Shown: piece by piece, positions 8,166 through 15,796 of the stretch | Position numbering within the stretch: the stretch's first letter is position 1 | Layout of the letters: each line of letters opens with the position of its first letter | NCBI GenBank assembly: GCA_024277145.1 | Contig: JAJRVU010000471.1 | Location: 1-35,904 of the forward strand | Source: Planctomycetota bacterium | GTDB lineage: Bacteria > Planctomycetota > Planctomycetia > Planctomycetales > Planctomycetaceae | Length of the DNA: 35,904 nt | Reading direction: 5' to 3' | Program-made: the position numbers and the translations under genes | Notes under the pieces: generated by a model | Seen by the model: the letters and a program-made list of their open reading frames with translations, nothing else | What the model was told of the DNA's origin: nothing | Database searches by the model: none

Positions 8166-8185
8166 GAAGACTTACATTCGTCTTC
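8166..8185. repeat. Inverted repeat in the leader of the first BMC-H gene
   Basis: GAAGAC at 8166-8171 and GTCTTC at 8180-8185 form a 6-bp inverted repeat with an 8-base spacer, about 32 bases upstream of the BMC-H start codon. It may be a leader hairpin or a protein-binding site. It is short, so chance is possible. Confidence 0.3.
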
Positions 8186-8265
8186 GTAAAAATTAAAAAA
8201 CTAAACAGATATAAAATCCTGTTACCACTCAATCAAAAATTTGTGGCATCCAGAATTCAGATTTA

Positions 8266-8964
8266 TCAATGCTGTTTGCATTGGCAAATTTCTTTTTTGA
8301 TCAGCTCCACTTTCGAAGCTGCATCAAGATTAATTGCGTTTCCTTCATCAGTATCAATATGAATTTCAAGTTTGATGTTCTCACCTGCCCGAACGGTGAC
8401 ATCTTCCAGAACAGTTGTGCAACCTGCAGATTCAATTCGCAGATGCATTTTGTCTCCATTTTGAACGTCATAATAAGCGAGATCTGCTGGTCCCATATGG
8501 ACATGTCTCATTGCGCGGATGACACCTTTTTCCAGTTCGACGACTCCTTTAGGACCAACCAGAACACAGCCCGGGGTCCCTTCTATGTCTGCACTGATGC
8601 GAACAGGAATATCCAATCCGAGTGAAATGGAATCGGTAAAAGCAAGTTCAACCTGTGAATCATCTCTGCATGGACCAAGCACCCGAACGTTTGGAAGCAT
8701 TCGTCTTCGAGGTCCAACAATCATCACTTGTTCTTTAGCTGCGTAGTAGCCGTCCTGATATAACGCTTTTTCCGGTTGAAGGTCGTCTGTTCCAAAAAGA
8801 ATTTTGACATGCTCTTTTGTGAGGTGGACGTGACGGGCAGAAATATTCACGACCAGAGGATTCGGCTTGGCAGGGGTAGCAATTGGAGACGTGAGGTGTT
8901 TTCCCAGTACCTGACGTACAATTTTTTCAACTTCAGATGGGCTGATCGTACCTGCTGAATTCAT
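8266..8964 (-). CDS. pduL: PduL-type phosphotransacylase with N-terminal encapsulation peptide
   Basis: PduL exchanges CoA for phosphate on an acyl group, recycling CoA inside the BMC. The ATG at 8962-8964 gives a 232-residue protein starting [16 protein letters not shown]; an upstream in-frame start adds 9 residues with no support. Residues 8-24 ([17 protein letters not shown]) form the amphipathic targeting helix, followed by a Pro-rich linker. Two PduL domains follow, with zinc-site histidines in SARHVHL (His45, His47), MRHVHMG (His154, His156) and HIDTDEGNA (His202), plus the conserved [10 protein letters not shown] segment. In this operon the substrate is probably lactyl-CoA. It lies 123 bases after the deoR stop codon, so transcription may start here or upstream of deoR. 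Confidence 0.95.
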   Translation of the reverse strand: MNSAGTISPSEVEKIVRQVLGKHLTSPIATPAKPNPLVVNISARHVHLTKEHVKILFGTDDLQPEKALYQDGYYAAKEQVMIVGPRRRMLPNVRVLGPCRDDSQVELAFTDSISLGLDIPVRISADIEGTPGCVLVGPKGVVELEKGVIRAMRHVHMGPADLAYYDVQNGDKMHLRIESAGCTTVLEDVTVRAGENIKLEIHIDTDEGNAINLDAASKVELIKKEICQCKQH

Positions 8965-9087
8965 TTTGTTTTCCACTCGTTGTGATTTCAATCGTAAATT
9001 AAAGGTATTTCTTGCTTAACTATAGCTCGTATTATTAGTGATCCCGGCAGGAATAATTCTTTCTCGCGAGGGAGCAGTTATTTCAAG

Positions 9088-9870
9088 TTAAACTGGAACG
9101 TTTGATTCGGTTTGTTGACATTCGACAACATTCACCTGAATCCCGGCTGATTCCAATGTTTTTTTCCATGCATCTGTAATTCCTGAATCAATTACGATCT
9201 GATCGATTCGATCCAGGCTGCAAAGATGAGCCAGTGCGGAATAGCCCAACTTGCTGCTGTCTGAGACAACAATAATTTCATCTGAGACCTCAATCATTTT
9301 TTTCTCTGTATCCACCAAAAGAGAATTACTGTTAAAGAGACCTTTTTCCGTGATCCCTCCGACACTCATGATCAGTCTTCTTGCGTGTATTTGTTCCAGT
9401 GTAGAAACAGCCAACGGTCCGAGAAAAACTCCTGTATTCGGATAGAGGTATCCACCGAGCATGACCAGTTCAATTTCATCACGGCTTGAAAGCACATTGA
9501 TGATAGGAAGGGAATTAGTCACAACCTGTAGTGATTTTCCTCCGAGCCTCTTTGCAACTTCCAAAGTGCTTGTTCCCCCATCCAGAAGAATCGTGTCTCC
9601 CGGCTGGATGAACTGAGCAGCAACTTCTGCCACCGCTTGTTTCTGAGAAGAAGCCTGAACCTGACGGTCATCAAATGCAGTTAGTGACTCCCCAATATAG
9701 GCTGCACCTCCACGTGTTCGACGAATTTGGCCGATGCGGTCAAGGTGTTCCAAGTCTCGTCTTATCGTTGATTGACTGACATCCACAGCATTTGCAAGCT
9801 CATGTAAACTCACAAACCCTTTATTTTCAATGACTTGCAGAATCTGATTCCGTCTTTCATCAACAATCAT
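9088..9870 (-). CDS. DeoR-family transcriptional regulator of the BMC operon
   Basis: This 260-residue regulator has an N-terminal winged HTH (RRNQILQVIENKGFVSLHELANAVDVSQSTIRRDLEHL, within about residues 6-45) with the RRTRGGA linker typical of DeoR/GlpR proteins. The C-terminal DeoR sensor domain (GDTILLDGGTSTLEVAKRL, then LVMLGGYLYPNTGVFLGPLA, MSVGGI and IIVVSDSSKLG) binds sugar phosphates in characterised relatives. It is the first gene of the minus-strand BMC block, so autoregulation and repression of the operon until a fucose or rhamnose phosphate accumulates is the simplest model. The ligand is inferred. Confidence 0.93.
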   Translation of the reverse strand: MIVDERRNQILQVIENKGFVSLHELANAVDVSQSTIRRDLEHLDRIGQIRRTRGGAAYIGESLTAFDDRQVQASSQKQAVAEVAAQFIQPGDTILLDGGTSTLEVAKRLGGKSLQVVTNSLPIINVLSSRDEIELVMLGGYLYPNTGVFLGPLAVSTLEQIHARRLIMSVGGITEKGLFNSNSLLVDTEKKMIEVSDEIIVVSDSSKLGYSALAHLCSLDRIDQIVIDSGITDAWKKTLESAGIQVNVVECQQTESNVPV

Positions 9871-10246
9871 GTCATCCAGCCCTTGTCTTACCTATCCTAT
9901 TTATCTTAATACTTATCTAATATATGGAATATATCAATCAGAATCTGTCAAATTATTCCATTATTAATTAAATACTAACAAATAAGTTCATATATGTTCA
10001 TCTCATTACGCATTTATTGCCATAAACAGAATAAATAAAGCTTTAACCTGTATTGTAACAATAGGTTACAAATCTGGCTTAAACTGAAAGTTTATCAACA
10101 AATTAACTATTTAATGGAGAAAGGCCGTTAATTGAGAAGGCATTCAGGAATGGGAGTGGAAAACTATTAGGGGGGGGGACCAGATAGCAACTATTGAGAG
10201 CTGCTTTGAGAAGGTGTGGCTTGAAAAGGAATTGAGTAAATGCAAA
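9871..10246. promoter_or_regulatory. Non-coding region upstream of deoR
   Basis: No gene is seen in this 376-base AT-rich region between deoR and purN. On the minus strand it contains TTGACA (9951 to 9946) about 76 bases upstream of the deoR start, but only a poor -10 match at normal spacing. Between that and deoR are spaced near-repeats of AGATAA (AGATAA, AGATAA, AGGATA), possible operator half-sites. An inverted-repeat cluster lies at 10045-10071 and a run of nine G at 10170-10178. It should hold the promoter and operator of the deoR-BMC operon and the 3' end of purN; no clear purN terminator was found. Confidence 0.4.
10045..10071. repeat. Overlapping inverted repeats upstream of deoR
   Basis: TTGTAACAATAGGTTACAA at 10053-10071 is a perfect 7-bp inverted repeat with a 5-base spacer. 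It overlaps a second pairing, AACCT-gt-ATTG with CAATAGGTT at 10045-10067, which has one two-base bulge. The first form looks like a two-fold operator; the second could form in RNA. It lies about 175-200 bases upstream of the deoR start. Confidence 0.45.
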
Positions 10247-10897
10247 TCAGGAAATACGGACAATAGATCCATCAATGGTTAGTTTTCCGGAACCAAAGAG
10301 TTGAATCGCTTCAGGGAGCGCTTCACATTCCACTTCAAAAACTCTTTCCGCTAACATTTCTGCTGAGTCGGTATCGAGAACGGGAACCGTTTTCTGGACA
10401 ATGATTGGTCCATGGTCATAAATATTATCTGCAAAATGGACGGTGCAACCGCTGACTTTGACTCCACGATCAATGGCTGCCTGATGAACATTACCCCCGT
10501 AGAATCCTTTTCCACAAAAAGAGGGAATCAAGCCGGGGTGAATGTTAATCACTCGGTAATAAAAGTCTTCCGGTATTTCAATCAAGGAAAGAAATCCAGC
10601 CAGTACAACCAGATCAACGTTTGCTTCTCTTAATTTCGCAAAGATCGATTCGCTGAATTTTTTGACATCAGAGAAATTCTTTCGGGAAACAACATCAACG
10701 TTAATTCCTTTTGCGTTCAGTTTTTCGATTCCACTACAGTTATCTCGACTGGCAATGACCAAATTGACTTCTGCAGAAAGCTCTCCTGAATCATTTTTAT
10801 CAAGCAGGTTGAGAACCGTTGTCCCTCCACCGGAAATCAATGCCCCGATTTTAAGTGAGCCATCCGGGAGATTTTTCAAAGGGTGAATAAGGGACAT
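10247..10897 (-). CDS. purN: Phosphoribosylglycinamide formyltransferase
   Basis: PurN transfers a formyl group from 10-formyl-tetrahydrofolate to GAR, the third step of purine synthesis, in the cytoplasm. The 216-residue protein has the GAR-binding loop ISGGGTTVLNLL (residues 21-32), the catalytic NIHPGLIPSF (Asn118, His120) and DHGPII (Asp161), the usual catalytic triad. About 14 residues precede the first strand LKIGALISGGG, slightly longer than E. coli PurN; the ATG used is the only good one. It stands alone, with no purine genes next to it and no evident operon link to the BMC genes. Confidence 0.93.
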   Translation of the reverse strand: MSLIHPLKNLPDGSLKIGALISGGGTTVLNLLDKNDSGELSAEVNLVIASRDNCSGIEKLNAKGINVDVVSRKNFSDVKKFSESIFAKLREANVDLVVLAGFLSLIEIPEDFYYRVINIHPGLIPSFCGKGFYGGNVHQAAIDRGVKVSGCTVHFADNIYDHGPIIVQKTVPVLDTDSAEMLAERVFEVECEALPEAIQLFGSGKLTIDGSIVRIS

Positions 10898-11063
10898 TTT
10901 TGGAACCTGGCTGAGAAGAATAAAGTATTAATTACCTGACTTTTAACATACATCACAGGGAATTAACATCAAGGGGAATTGAAAAGATGGAAATTGCGAT
11001 GATGTAAAAAAAGAGTATTTGGATTGGGCCAATTGATCAATGCTATTTGAGCAGACAGGCTTC

Positions 11064-11855
11064 TTATAGAGGGTCATCAATGAATTGCTCTTTTGCAATC
11101 AGGTTTCGTTTGGTTCTGGTATTCCCCAGCCAATAGAGAATCAGGGAGACGACCAGAAAAGAGAAGCTGATAATGAGGATGGTTTGATTGCTATACGATT
11201 TTTTTACGACAGGCTTAACAGGATTCCAGTGAATTTCACGAGCAATGATCATAGGAGCGCGTCTAATTGTGTCTTGTGCAGAATAGATATAATTTTTGTA
11301 GAAAATTCCAGTCACTGTTAAGACTTCAACCGAATCAGAAATTTCTTCGCCGAGAGGAAGCCCTTCCGGGATTTGGGTTGAGATGATGACAGCAGGATTG
11401 GATTGAGAATCTTCCGTGTAGAGCCAGCATTCATAAAGATGTTTGATCCCAAAATCATTTTCTCCTGCGGGATATTTAATGATTTTGCGAGCATGACCTG
11501 TCAATTGAATCGACATTCCCTGAAACGATTCCGGATTTTTGAACATGTCCACAAAAACGGAATATTGTTTTTTCGTTTTCGATTGTGAATTAACGAATGC
11601 TTTCCTGTATTCGGCAAACTGACGATAGTTTTCAATAAGCAGTTTTTCAGAAAAGTATTGAATCTGGTTCAGGATGTCGTAATAGTTCTGGGATTCTTCC
11701 GGACTTATTCCTGCAACTTGCGTATTAACCTCTTTGAACAATTCGGATGAAACCAGAGGAATAGGCTCCACTGGGAGGTCTGTTGATTCAGTGTTCTCAT
11801 TGTGCAGAATGGGCTGCTGAGAAAACAGAATGATAAATGAGAGAAATTGAAACAT
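11064..11855 (-). CDS. Membrane-anchored protein of unknown function
   Basis: I do not recognise this 263-residue protein. It starts with a hydrophobic segment MFQFLSFIILFS, probably a signal sequence, followed by an acidic Pro/Glu-rich stretch, a helical region (about 50-100) and a strand-rich region (MSIQLTGHARKIIKYP, SVEVLTVTGIFYKNYIYSA) that could be a small beta-barrel domain. A transmembrane helix at about 227-245 (TILIISFSFLVVSLILYWL) is followed by a basic tail, so most of the chain would lie outside the cytoplasm. It lies 166 bases upstream of purN on the same strand, probably a separate unit. Confidence 0.75.
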   Translation of the reverse strand: MFQFLSFIILFSQQPILHNENTESTDLPVEPIPLVSSELFKEVNTQVAGISPEESQNYYDILNQIQYFSEKLLIENYRQFAEYRKAFVNSQSKTKKQYSVFVDMFKNPESFQGMSIQLTGHARKIIKYPAGENDFGIKHLYECWLYTEDSQSNPAVIISTQIPEGLPLGEEISDSVEVLTVTGIFYKNYIYSAQDTIRRAPMIIAREIHWNPVKPVVKKSYSNQTILIISFSFLVVSLILYWLGNTRTKRNLIAKEQFIDDPL

Positions 11856-12420
11856 AGTTAATTTTTGAATCCGGAGAGAAAATGGGCGTTTAACTTATTT
11901 AATCATAATTAATGAGTATTAAAACAGACAGTATAAGGTGATGAGGAAATCAGGGAAGCTGAATTCTAAAGAGAAAATAGACTAAACATTTGCTATTGCT
12001 GAGTGAAAATGCCCCTTAAAAAAGCAATTTCTGATTGTCCTGCTGAAATGATTAAATCTCGCTGATGTGTCAATTTAACTGTAAATCGTTTACACATATA
12101 AGGATAGGAAGAATTCCCTTAAACGTGTCACATTGACAGGATTTCCACTTTTCTTATAATCTTCCGAACCTAACTCATTACTGAGGTTCTGTTACCACGT
12201 TGTTCTCCCCATCCTTATGAAAGCAGATTGGGGTGTTGTTACATCCGGTAAGAAAACTGGTGATGAGTTAAGGTATAAGGGATAGATCAATACTGAATTG
12301 TGAGTGGTTCCTGACTGAGAAATAAATGGATTGAATTCTGTATAAGGGATTAAATCACTTTTGAATAAATTTCGTAATACAAATTTAGTTTTTAGAATTA
12401 AAAAGTTAGAGGAAGATGAA
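11856..12420. other. Non-coding region with thioredoxin promoter and long leader
   Basis: No gene is seen in these 565 bases between the divergent membrane-protein gene and trxA. The left part is AT-rich and contains a small palindrome GTAAATCGTTTAC (12081-12093). A consensus plus-strand promoter lies at 12133-12160. The roughly 250 bases between its expected start site and trxA can fold locally: CCCCATC (12206-12212) against GATTGGGG (12226-12233) with one bulge, and ATCCGGT against ACTGGTGAT shortly after. It could be a structured 5' leader or a separate small RNA. No known riboswitch was recognised. Confidence 0.45.
12133..12160 (+). promoter_or_regulatory. Consensus sigma-70-type promoter
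   Basis: TTGACA at 12133-12138 and TATAAT at 12155-12160 are perfect -35 and -10 hexamers separated by 16 bases. Transcription would start near 12167, about 250 bases before the thioredoxin ATG. It is the best promoter match noticed in the window. Confidence 0.75.
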
Positions 12421-12747
12421 ATGTCGGAAAATGTTTTAGAGTTTACAGACGCAAATTTTGAGTCAGAAGTTCTTTCAAGTGATGCACCGGTTCTGGTTGA
12501 TTTCTGGGCACCGTGGTGTGGTCCTTGCAAGATGCTGACTCCTACGATTGAAAAACTGGCAACTGATTACGCTGGTAAAGTTCGAATCGGAAAACTGAAT
12601 ACAGATGAAAACCCACAGGTTGCATCCAGTAATAATATCAATGCCATTCCAACCGTCTTTCTTTTCAAAAATGGTGAAGTTGTCGATCGATTTGTTGGTG
12701 TGACACCAGCAGATAAATTTGCTGCATCGCTGGATCAACATTGTTAG
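12421..12747 (+). CDS. trxA: Thioredoxin
   Basis: This 108-residue cytoplasmic disulfide reductase has the active site WCGPC at residues 32-36, the preceding VDFWAP strand, the cis-Pro loop AIPT and the final FVGVTPADKF helix region, all standard for thioredoxin. The ATG at 12421 is chosen because AGAGGAAGA stands just upstream and the product then has normal length; an in-frame upstream start adds 20 residues not seen in the family. It is likely driven by the consensus promoter at 12133-12160. A weak AT-rich hairpin (ATTGAAT/ATTCAAT, 12762-12780) follows the stop codon. The next gene downstream, 109 bases away, encodes a coiled-coil protein. Confidence 0.96.
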   Translation: MSENVLEFTDANFESEVLSSDAPVLVDFWAPWCGPCKMLTPTIEKLATDYAGKVRIGKLNTDENPQVASSNNINAIPTVFLFKNGEVVDRFVGVTPADKFAASLDQHC

Positions 12748-12855
12748 TCCATTTTGAAATTATTGAATTATAGATTCAATATTCGTATCGAAAAGATTCT
12801 CTATGATGAGATTCATTTAAGTTTTTTATAGTCGCCCAGGGAAAGGACTCCCGCG

Positions 12856-14796
12856 ATGAGCGAACCATATCAGTTCGAAAACGATCTCTCCCGGAAATCG
12901 GTCAAGTTATCTTCCGGAGAACCGGTTTATAAAGGTCATTCTTCGGAACCGGATGCAGGCATGCGCGGCCCGCATTTTCAACTCAATGACCCAATTGTCG
13001 AAAAACCGGACGGGCGTTCATCTCAAAAAGTTGCTGATGAAGAAGAAGGTCTTCTCATACAGGCATCCCAGATTGCAGATCATCTCAGATCCCAGTTCGA
13101 TGAAATTAATCGCAGGGAAAACAACCTGAATGAACAGCTTTCTTTACTCGATAAAGAACGAAGAACCATGCGGATGTGGGTCAGCCAGATTGAGCTGGAA
13201 TTGACTGAACGGGATGATTTATTAAAACAGCGTGAAAAAGATCTTAACGAAAAGTTGACATCGTGTAATGTCCTGATTCAAAAAATTGAACACGGGGATA
13301 TTGCAGGGGCTGGAAGAGTGGCAGAAGAGGGAGTCGCTGAATCAAAACCAATTGATGTCCCGGATCTTGACCGGTTCATGAATCTGGAAAAAGAAAATAA
13401 ACGGCTTAAGTTTCAACTTCATCAACTAGATGAATCTCACGTTGCAGAAATTGCAGAACTTCGCGATGAGTTGGAACGTGATCAGGAAGCACTCGTTGCG
13501 GAATACGAGCAGCTTAAACAGAAACATCTTGCTGAAAAACAGGAATGGGTTGATGAGCATGGTGATCTTGATGTGGAACGACAGCTTTATACGAAAGCGA
13601 TTGAACGTTCCCAGACTGAACTCGATGAAATTCTAGGCAGCCAGACTTCGCAATTAAACGAGCAGCAGGAACTACTACGATCTGCTTCAGAAGAATTTGC
13701 ACTTGAGCGAGATAAATTATCCGGGCAACTTGAAGAAACCATCAGGGAACGAGATGAGCTGAACAATAATCTGGAAGAGACTAAGAAAAATTTGCAAGCT
13801 GCTCTGGAAGAACAGTCCAATCAACCTGTTGATCAGGTCACTCTGGACGAGTTCGAAGAAATGAAAAAACAGTTCCAGAAGCAGGAAGCAGTCTTTGAAA
13901 ACCGGAAACGGTTTCAGGAAGCTCATCTTGAAAAGGCACGCGAAGAGCTTCAGTTAATGCAGAAAAACCTGAAACAGGAAAAGCAGAAAGCAAGCCAATA
14001 TTTTGAAGAAAAAAATAGTATCCTTCAAATGCAGAAAACACAACTAAATCGTTTTCGAGAGTCTATTGATTCACGGGAAGAATCATTGAAGCGATCAGAA
14101 GTGACTTTAAAGGATGAATATCGCACATTAAAAAGTGATGTGGTTCTTGAAAAGCAACAGCTTGAAAAAATGAAAACGAGATTGAACCAGCAGCGAGAAA
14201 TGGAACTGAAAGAGATTTCCAATCTTCGAGAAGCGTTAACTGTGAAAAATGATTTGCTGGAGAAACAAAAAAAACGATTGGATATCCTGAAGAAAGAAGT
14301 TGATCAAACAGGCAGGGAGCAGTTGGAAACCAAATGTGTCCTGGAACGAATTCAGGCAGAGTTTCTGGAGAGCCCGAATTCACAAAATTATTCGAATCGT
14401 TTTTCGTCTGCACAAGTTGAACTTCAAATGAGTTTTCAGGATGCTAAAGAGGAATTGGATCAGCAGCAGATTGAGCTTCAACGATTAAAAGAAGGAATTG
14501 ACGAGCAATCTCAATTGTTTGATCAGGAACGCACACAATTCAAGCAATGGGTTGAACGACAAAAAGAGAACTTGTCTGAATGGGAAAACAACTTGGTGAG
14601 TCAGGCTGCTCAATCTAAGAATGATGAATCCCACTTTAAAATCCGAAGCCAGAAATGGACGGAAGAAAAACTGGAAGCAGAAAGCATTATTCGTGGATTG
14701 CTGAGCCAGATTGAAGAGAATGAAGTACGTGATTGGGATGAAGGTTCTGCTGTTTCCGATTCTGATAATCATGGACCGGAAAACCAAGCTGCTTAA
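12856..14796 (+). CDS. Long coiled-coil protein of unknown function
   Basis: I do not recognise a family for this 646-residue protein. The first 60 residues are polar and probably disordered. From about residue 65 to 630 the sequence is Glu/Lys/Gln/Leu-rich with heptad-like spacing (for example LRSQFDEINRRENNLNEQLS), predicting a nearly continuous coiled coil. No signal peptide, membrane helix or enzyme domain is seen, so it is probably cytoplasmic and structural or scaffolding. The ATG follows AAAGGA by 8 bases, and that SD sits in the loop of a small GGGA/TCCC hairpin (12839-12852). The stop codon overlaps that of the convergent gene at 14793. It may be co-transcribed with trxA. Confidence 0.85.
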   Translation: MSEPYQFENDLSRKSVKLSSGEPVYKGHSSEPDAGMRGPHFQLNDPIVEKPDGRSSQKVADEEEGLLIQASQIADHLRSQFDEINRRENNLNEQLSLLDKERRTMRMWVSQIELELTERDDLLKQREKDLNEKLTSCNVLIQKIEHGDIAGAGRVAEEGVAESKPIDVPDLDRFMNLEKENKRLKFQLHQLDESHVAEIAELRDELERDQEALVAEYEQLKQKHLAEKQEWVDEHGDLDVERQLYTKAIERSQTELDEILGSQTSQLNEQQELLRSASEEFALERDKLSGQLEETIRERDELNNNLEETKKNLQAALEEQSNQPVDQVTLDEFEEMKKQFQKQEAVFENRKRFQEAHLEKAREELQLMQKNLKQEKQKASQYFEEKNSILQMQKTQLNRFRESIDSREESLKRSEVTLKDEYRTLKSDVVLEKQQLEKMKTRLNQQREMELKEISNLREALTVKNDLLEKQKKRLDILKKEVDQTGREQLETKCVLERIQAEFLESPNSQNYSNRFSSAQVELQMSFQDAKEELDQQQIELQRLKEGIDEQSQLFDQERTQFKQWVERQKENLSEWENNLVSQAAQSKNDESHFKIRSQKWTEEKLEAESIIRGLLSQIEENEVRDWDEGSAVSDSDNHGPENQAA

Positions 14797-15143
14797 GAAA
14801 TATCCTCATCGAAATCAGAATCATAAATTGGGGGTTGATTTAAAGCCATAAATCTCTTGGAAAACTTTTCGATATCCTTTTCTAATTCAATGACTTCCGG
14901 AGTCCTTCTGAGTTCCGGGATATCGATACCGCAAATTTTTAAATGCAATAGCATAAAACCTGTAAAAGGCATGTCTTTTCTATTGATGAAGTCTATGAAT
15001 TCTGATTCAGATATTAATTTTTGTAACTCGATAATAGATTCGGATGCCTTTGCAATTGCGTGAGATTCCAGCGAATCATCATCGTATTTCTTAGCGACGG
15101 ATTCAAGGGTTTCCAGAATCTCTTCTATGTTTTTATTGTCCAT
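14793..15143 (-). CDS. Small acidic helical protein, unknown function
   Basis: This 116-residue protein is unrecognised. It is acidic, predicted mostly helical (NIEEILETLESVAKKY, ESIIELQKLISESEFIDFI, EVIELEKDIEKFSKRF), without signal or membrane segment, and ends in an acidic tail (DSDFDEDIS). Its stop codon overlaps the stop of the convergent coiled-coil gene within CTTAAG. No strong SD is visible. Composition and absence of a better gene on the other strand favour a real gene, but support is moderate. Confidence 0.6.
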   Translation of the reverse strand: MDNKNIEEILETLESVAKKYDDDSLESHAIAKASESIIELQKLISESEFIDFINRKDMPFTGFMLLHLKICGIDIPELRRTPEVIELEKDIEKFSKRFMALNQPPIYDSDFDEDIS

Positions 15144-15205
15144 TATTTATCAATACTACTACGTGTTTTTTAATACGCTTTGGCTTAATCACGTTGCTAA
15201 GTAAA

Positions 15206-15595
15206 TTATTCTTTTCCCTTCTGGAAATCAGTACCAAAGAATCGCTCGGAGAATGAGAATTCGCGACCGCATTGTTTACAACAAGATGGAACGAAGGAGT
15301 CGTTATTGCAGTCACATTGAGGACAAGGCAGGGATTTATCTGCAAATTGGAACCAAAATGGATTGTCCTTGTTAGTCTTCCCTTTATGTTTTGGCATCGC
15401 AAGTACAATAAAAATCAAACCCACTGCAATATAGAAGACTGTCATTTCGTGACCTAAAGCCGTTATTGGGTGAGTAGATAAGGTACCTTCTTCTAACAAC
15501 TTTGCCTCGAACGCGCTTTGCCATCGGAATTCGAACCCGGCGCAGATTAACAATCCAATTCCGACAATAAAAGAGATGATTCGATCAAACAGCAT
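15206..15595 (-). CDS. Small membrane protein with C-terminal zinc ribbon
   Basis: The ATG at 15593-15595, with AGAGG about 9 bases upstream, gives a 129-residue protein; a start at 15628 adds 11 residues but lacks an SD. Two transmembrane helices are predicted (IISFIVGIGLLICAGF and MTVFYIAVGLIFIVLAM), followed by a cytoplasmic-type zinc ribbon with CPQC and CCKQC cysteine pairs. Function is unknown; such proteins may bind a partner or metal at the membrane. It is 62 bases upstream of the 116-residue gene on the same strand and may share its transcript. Confidence 0.72.
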   Translation of the reverse strand: MLFDRIISFIVGIGLLICAGFEFRWQSAFEAKLLEEGTLSTHPITALGHEMTVFYIAVGLIFIVLAMPKHKGKTNKDNPFWFQFADKSLPCPQCDCNNDSFVPSCCKQCGREFSFSERFFGTDFQKGKE

Positions 15596-15701
15596 GGTAT
15601 CAGCCTCTGGTACAAGTTCCTGACGCATTTAACACTGTACAGTCAAAACTAGACTTTTACGAAACAAAAATGAGCAATATTTCTACTGCAAGAGAATACA
15701 T

Positions 15702-15734
15702 AAAAAAAGCCGAGGAGTGATTGCTCCCCGGCTT
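15702..15734 (-). terminator. Intrinsic terminator of the secreted-protein gene
   Basis: AAGCCGAGGAG (15707-15717) pairs with CTCCCCGGCTT (15724-15734) with one A-C mismatch and a 6-base loop. On the minus strand it is followed by a run of seven T (15708 to 15702), so it ends transcription from the gene at 15797-18043. Confidence 0.82.
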
Positions 15735-15796
15735 AATTATTATTGCCACTTGAAAATTCTAATAATAGTGAAATTCAAGTTATCCGACGCTCTCAA

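Noticed and set aside
10170-10178. Run of nine G
   Set aside because: It is in non-coding sequence with no gene or promoter spacing it could switch; possibly also a sequencing-sensitive tract.
11032-11041. Palindrome ATTGATCAAT next to TTGGGCCAA
   Set aside because: Short palindromes downstream of a gene without a T run or repeat elsewhere; likely chance.
12081-12092. GTAAATCGTTTA also found at 29686-29697
   Set aside because: A 12-base match between two places in a 36-kb AT-rich window is expected several times by chance.
12762-12780. ATTGAAT/ATTCAAT hairpin as thioredoxin terminator
   Set aside because: The stem is almost all A-T and has no following T run; too weak to call.
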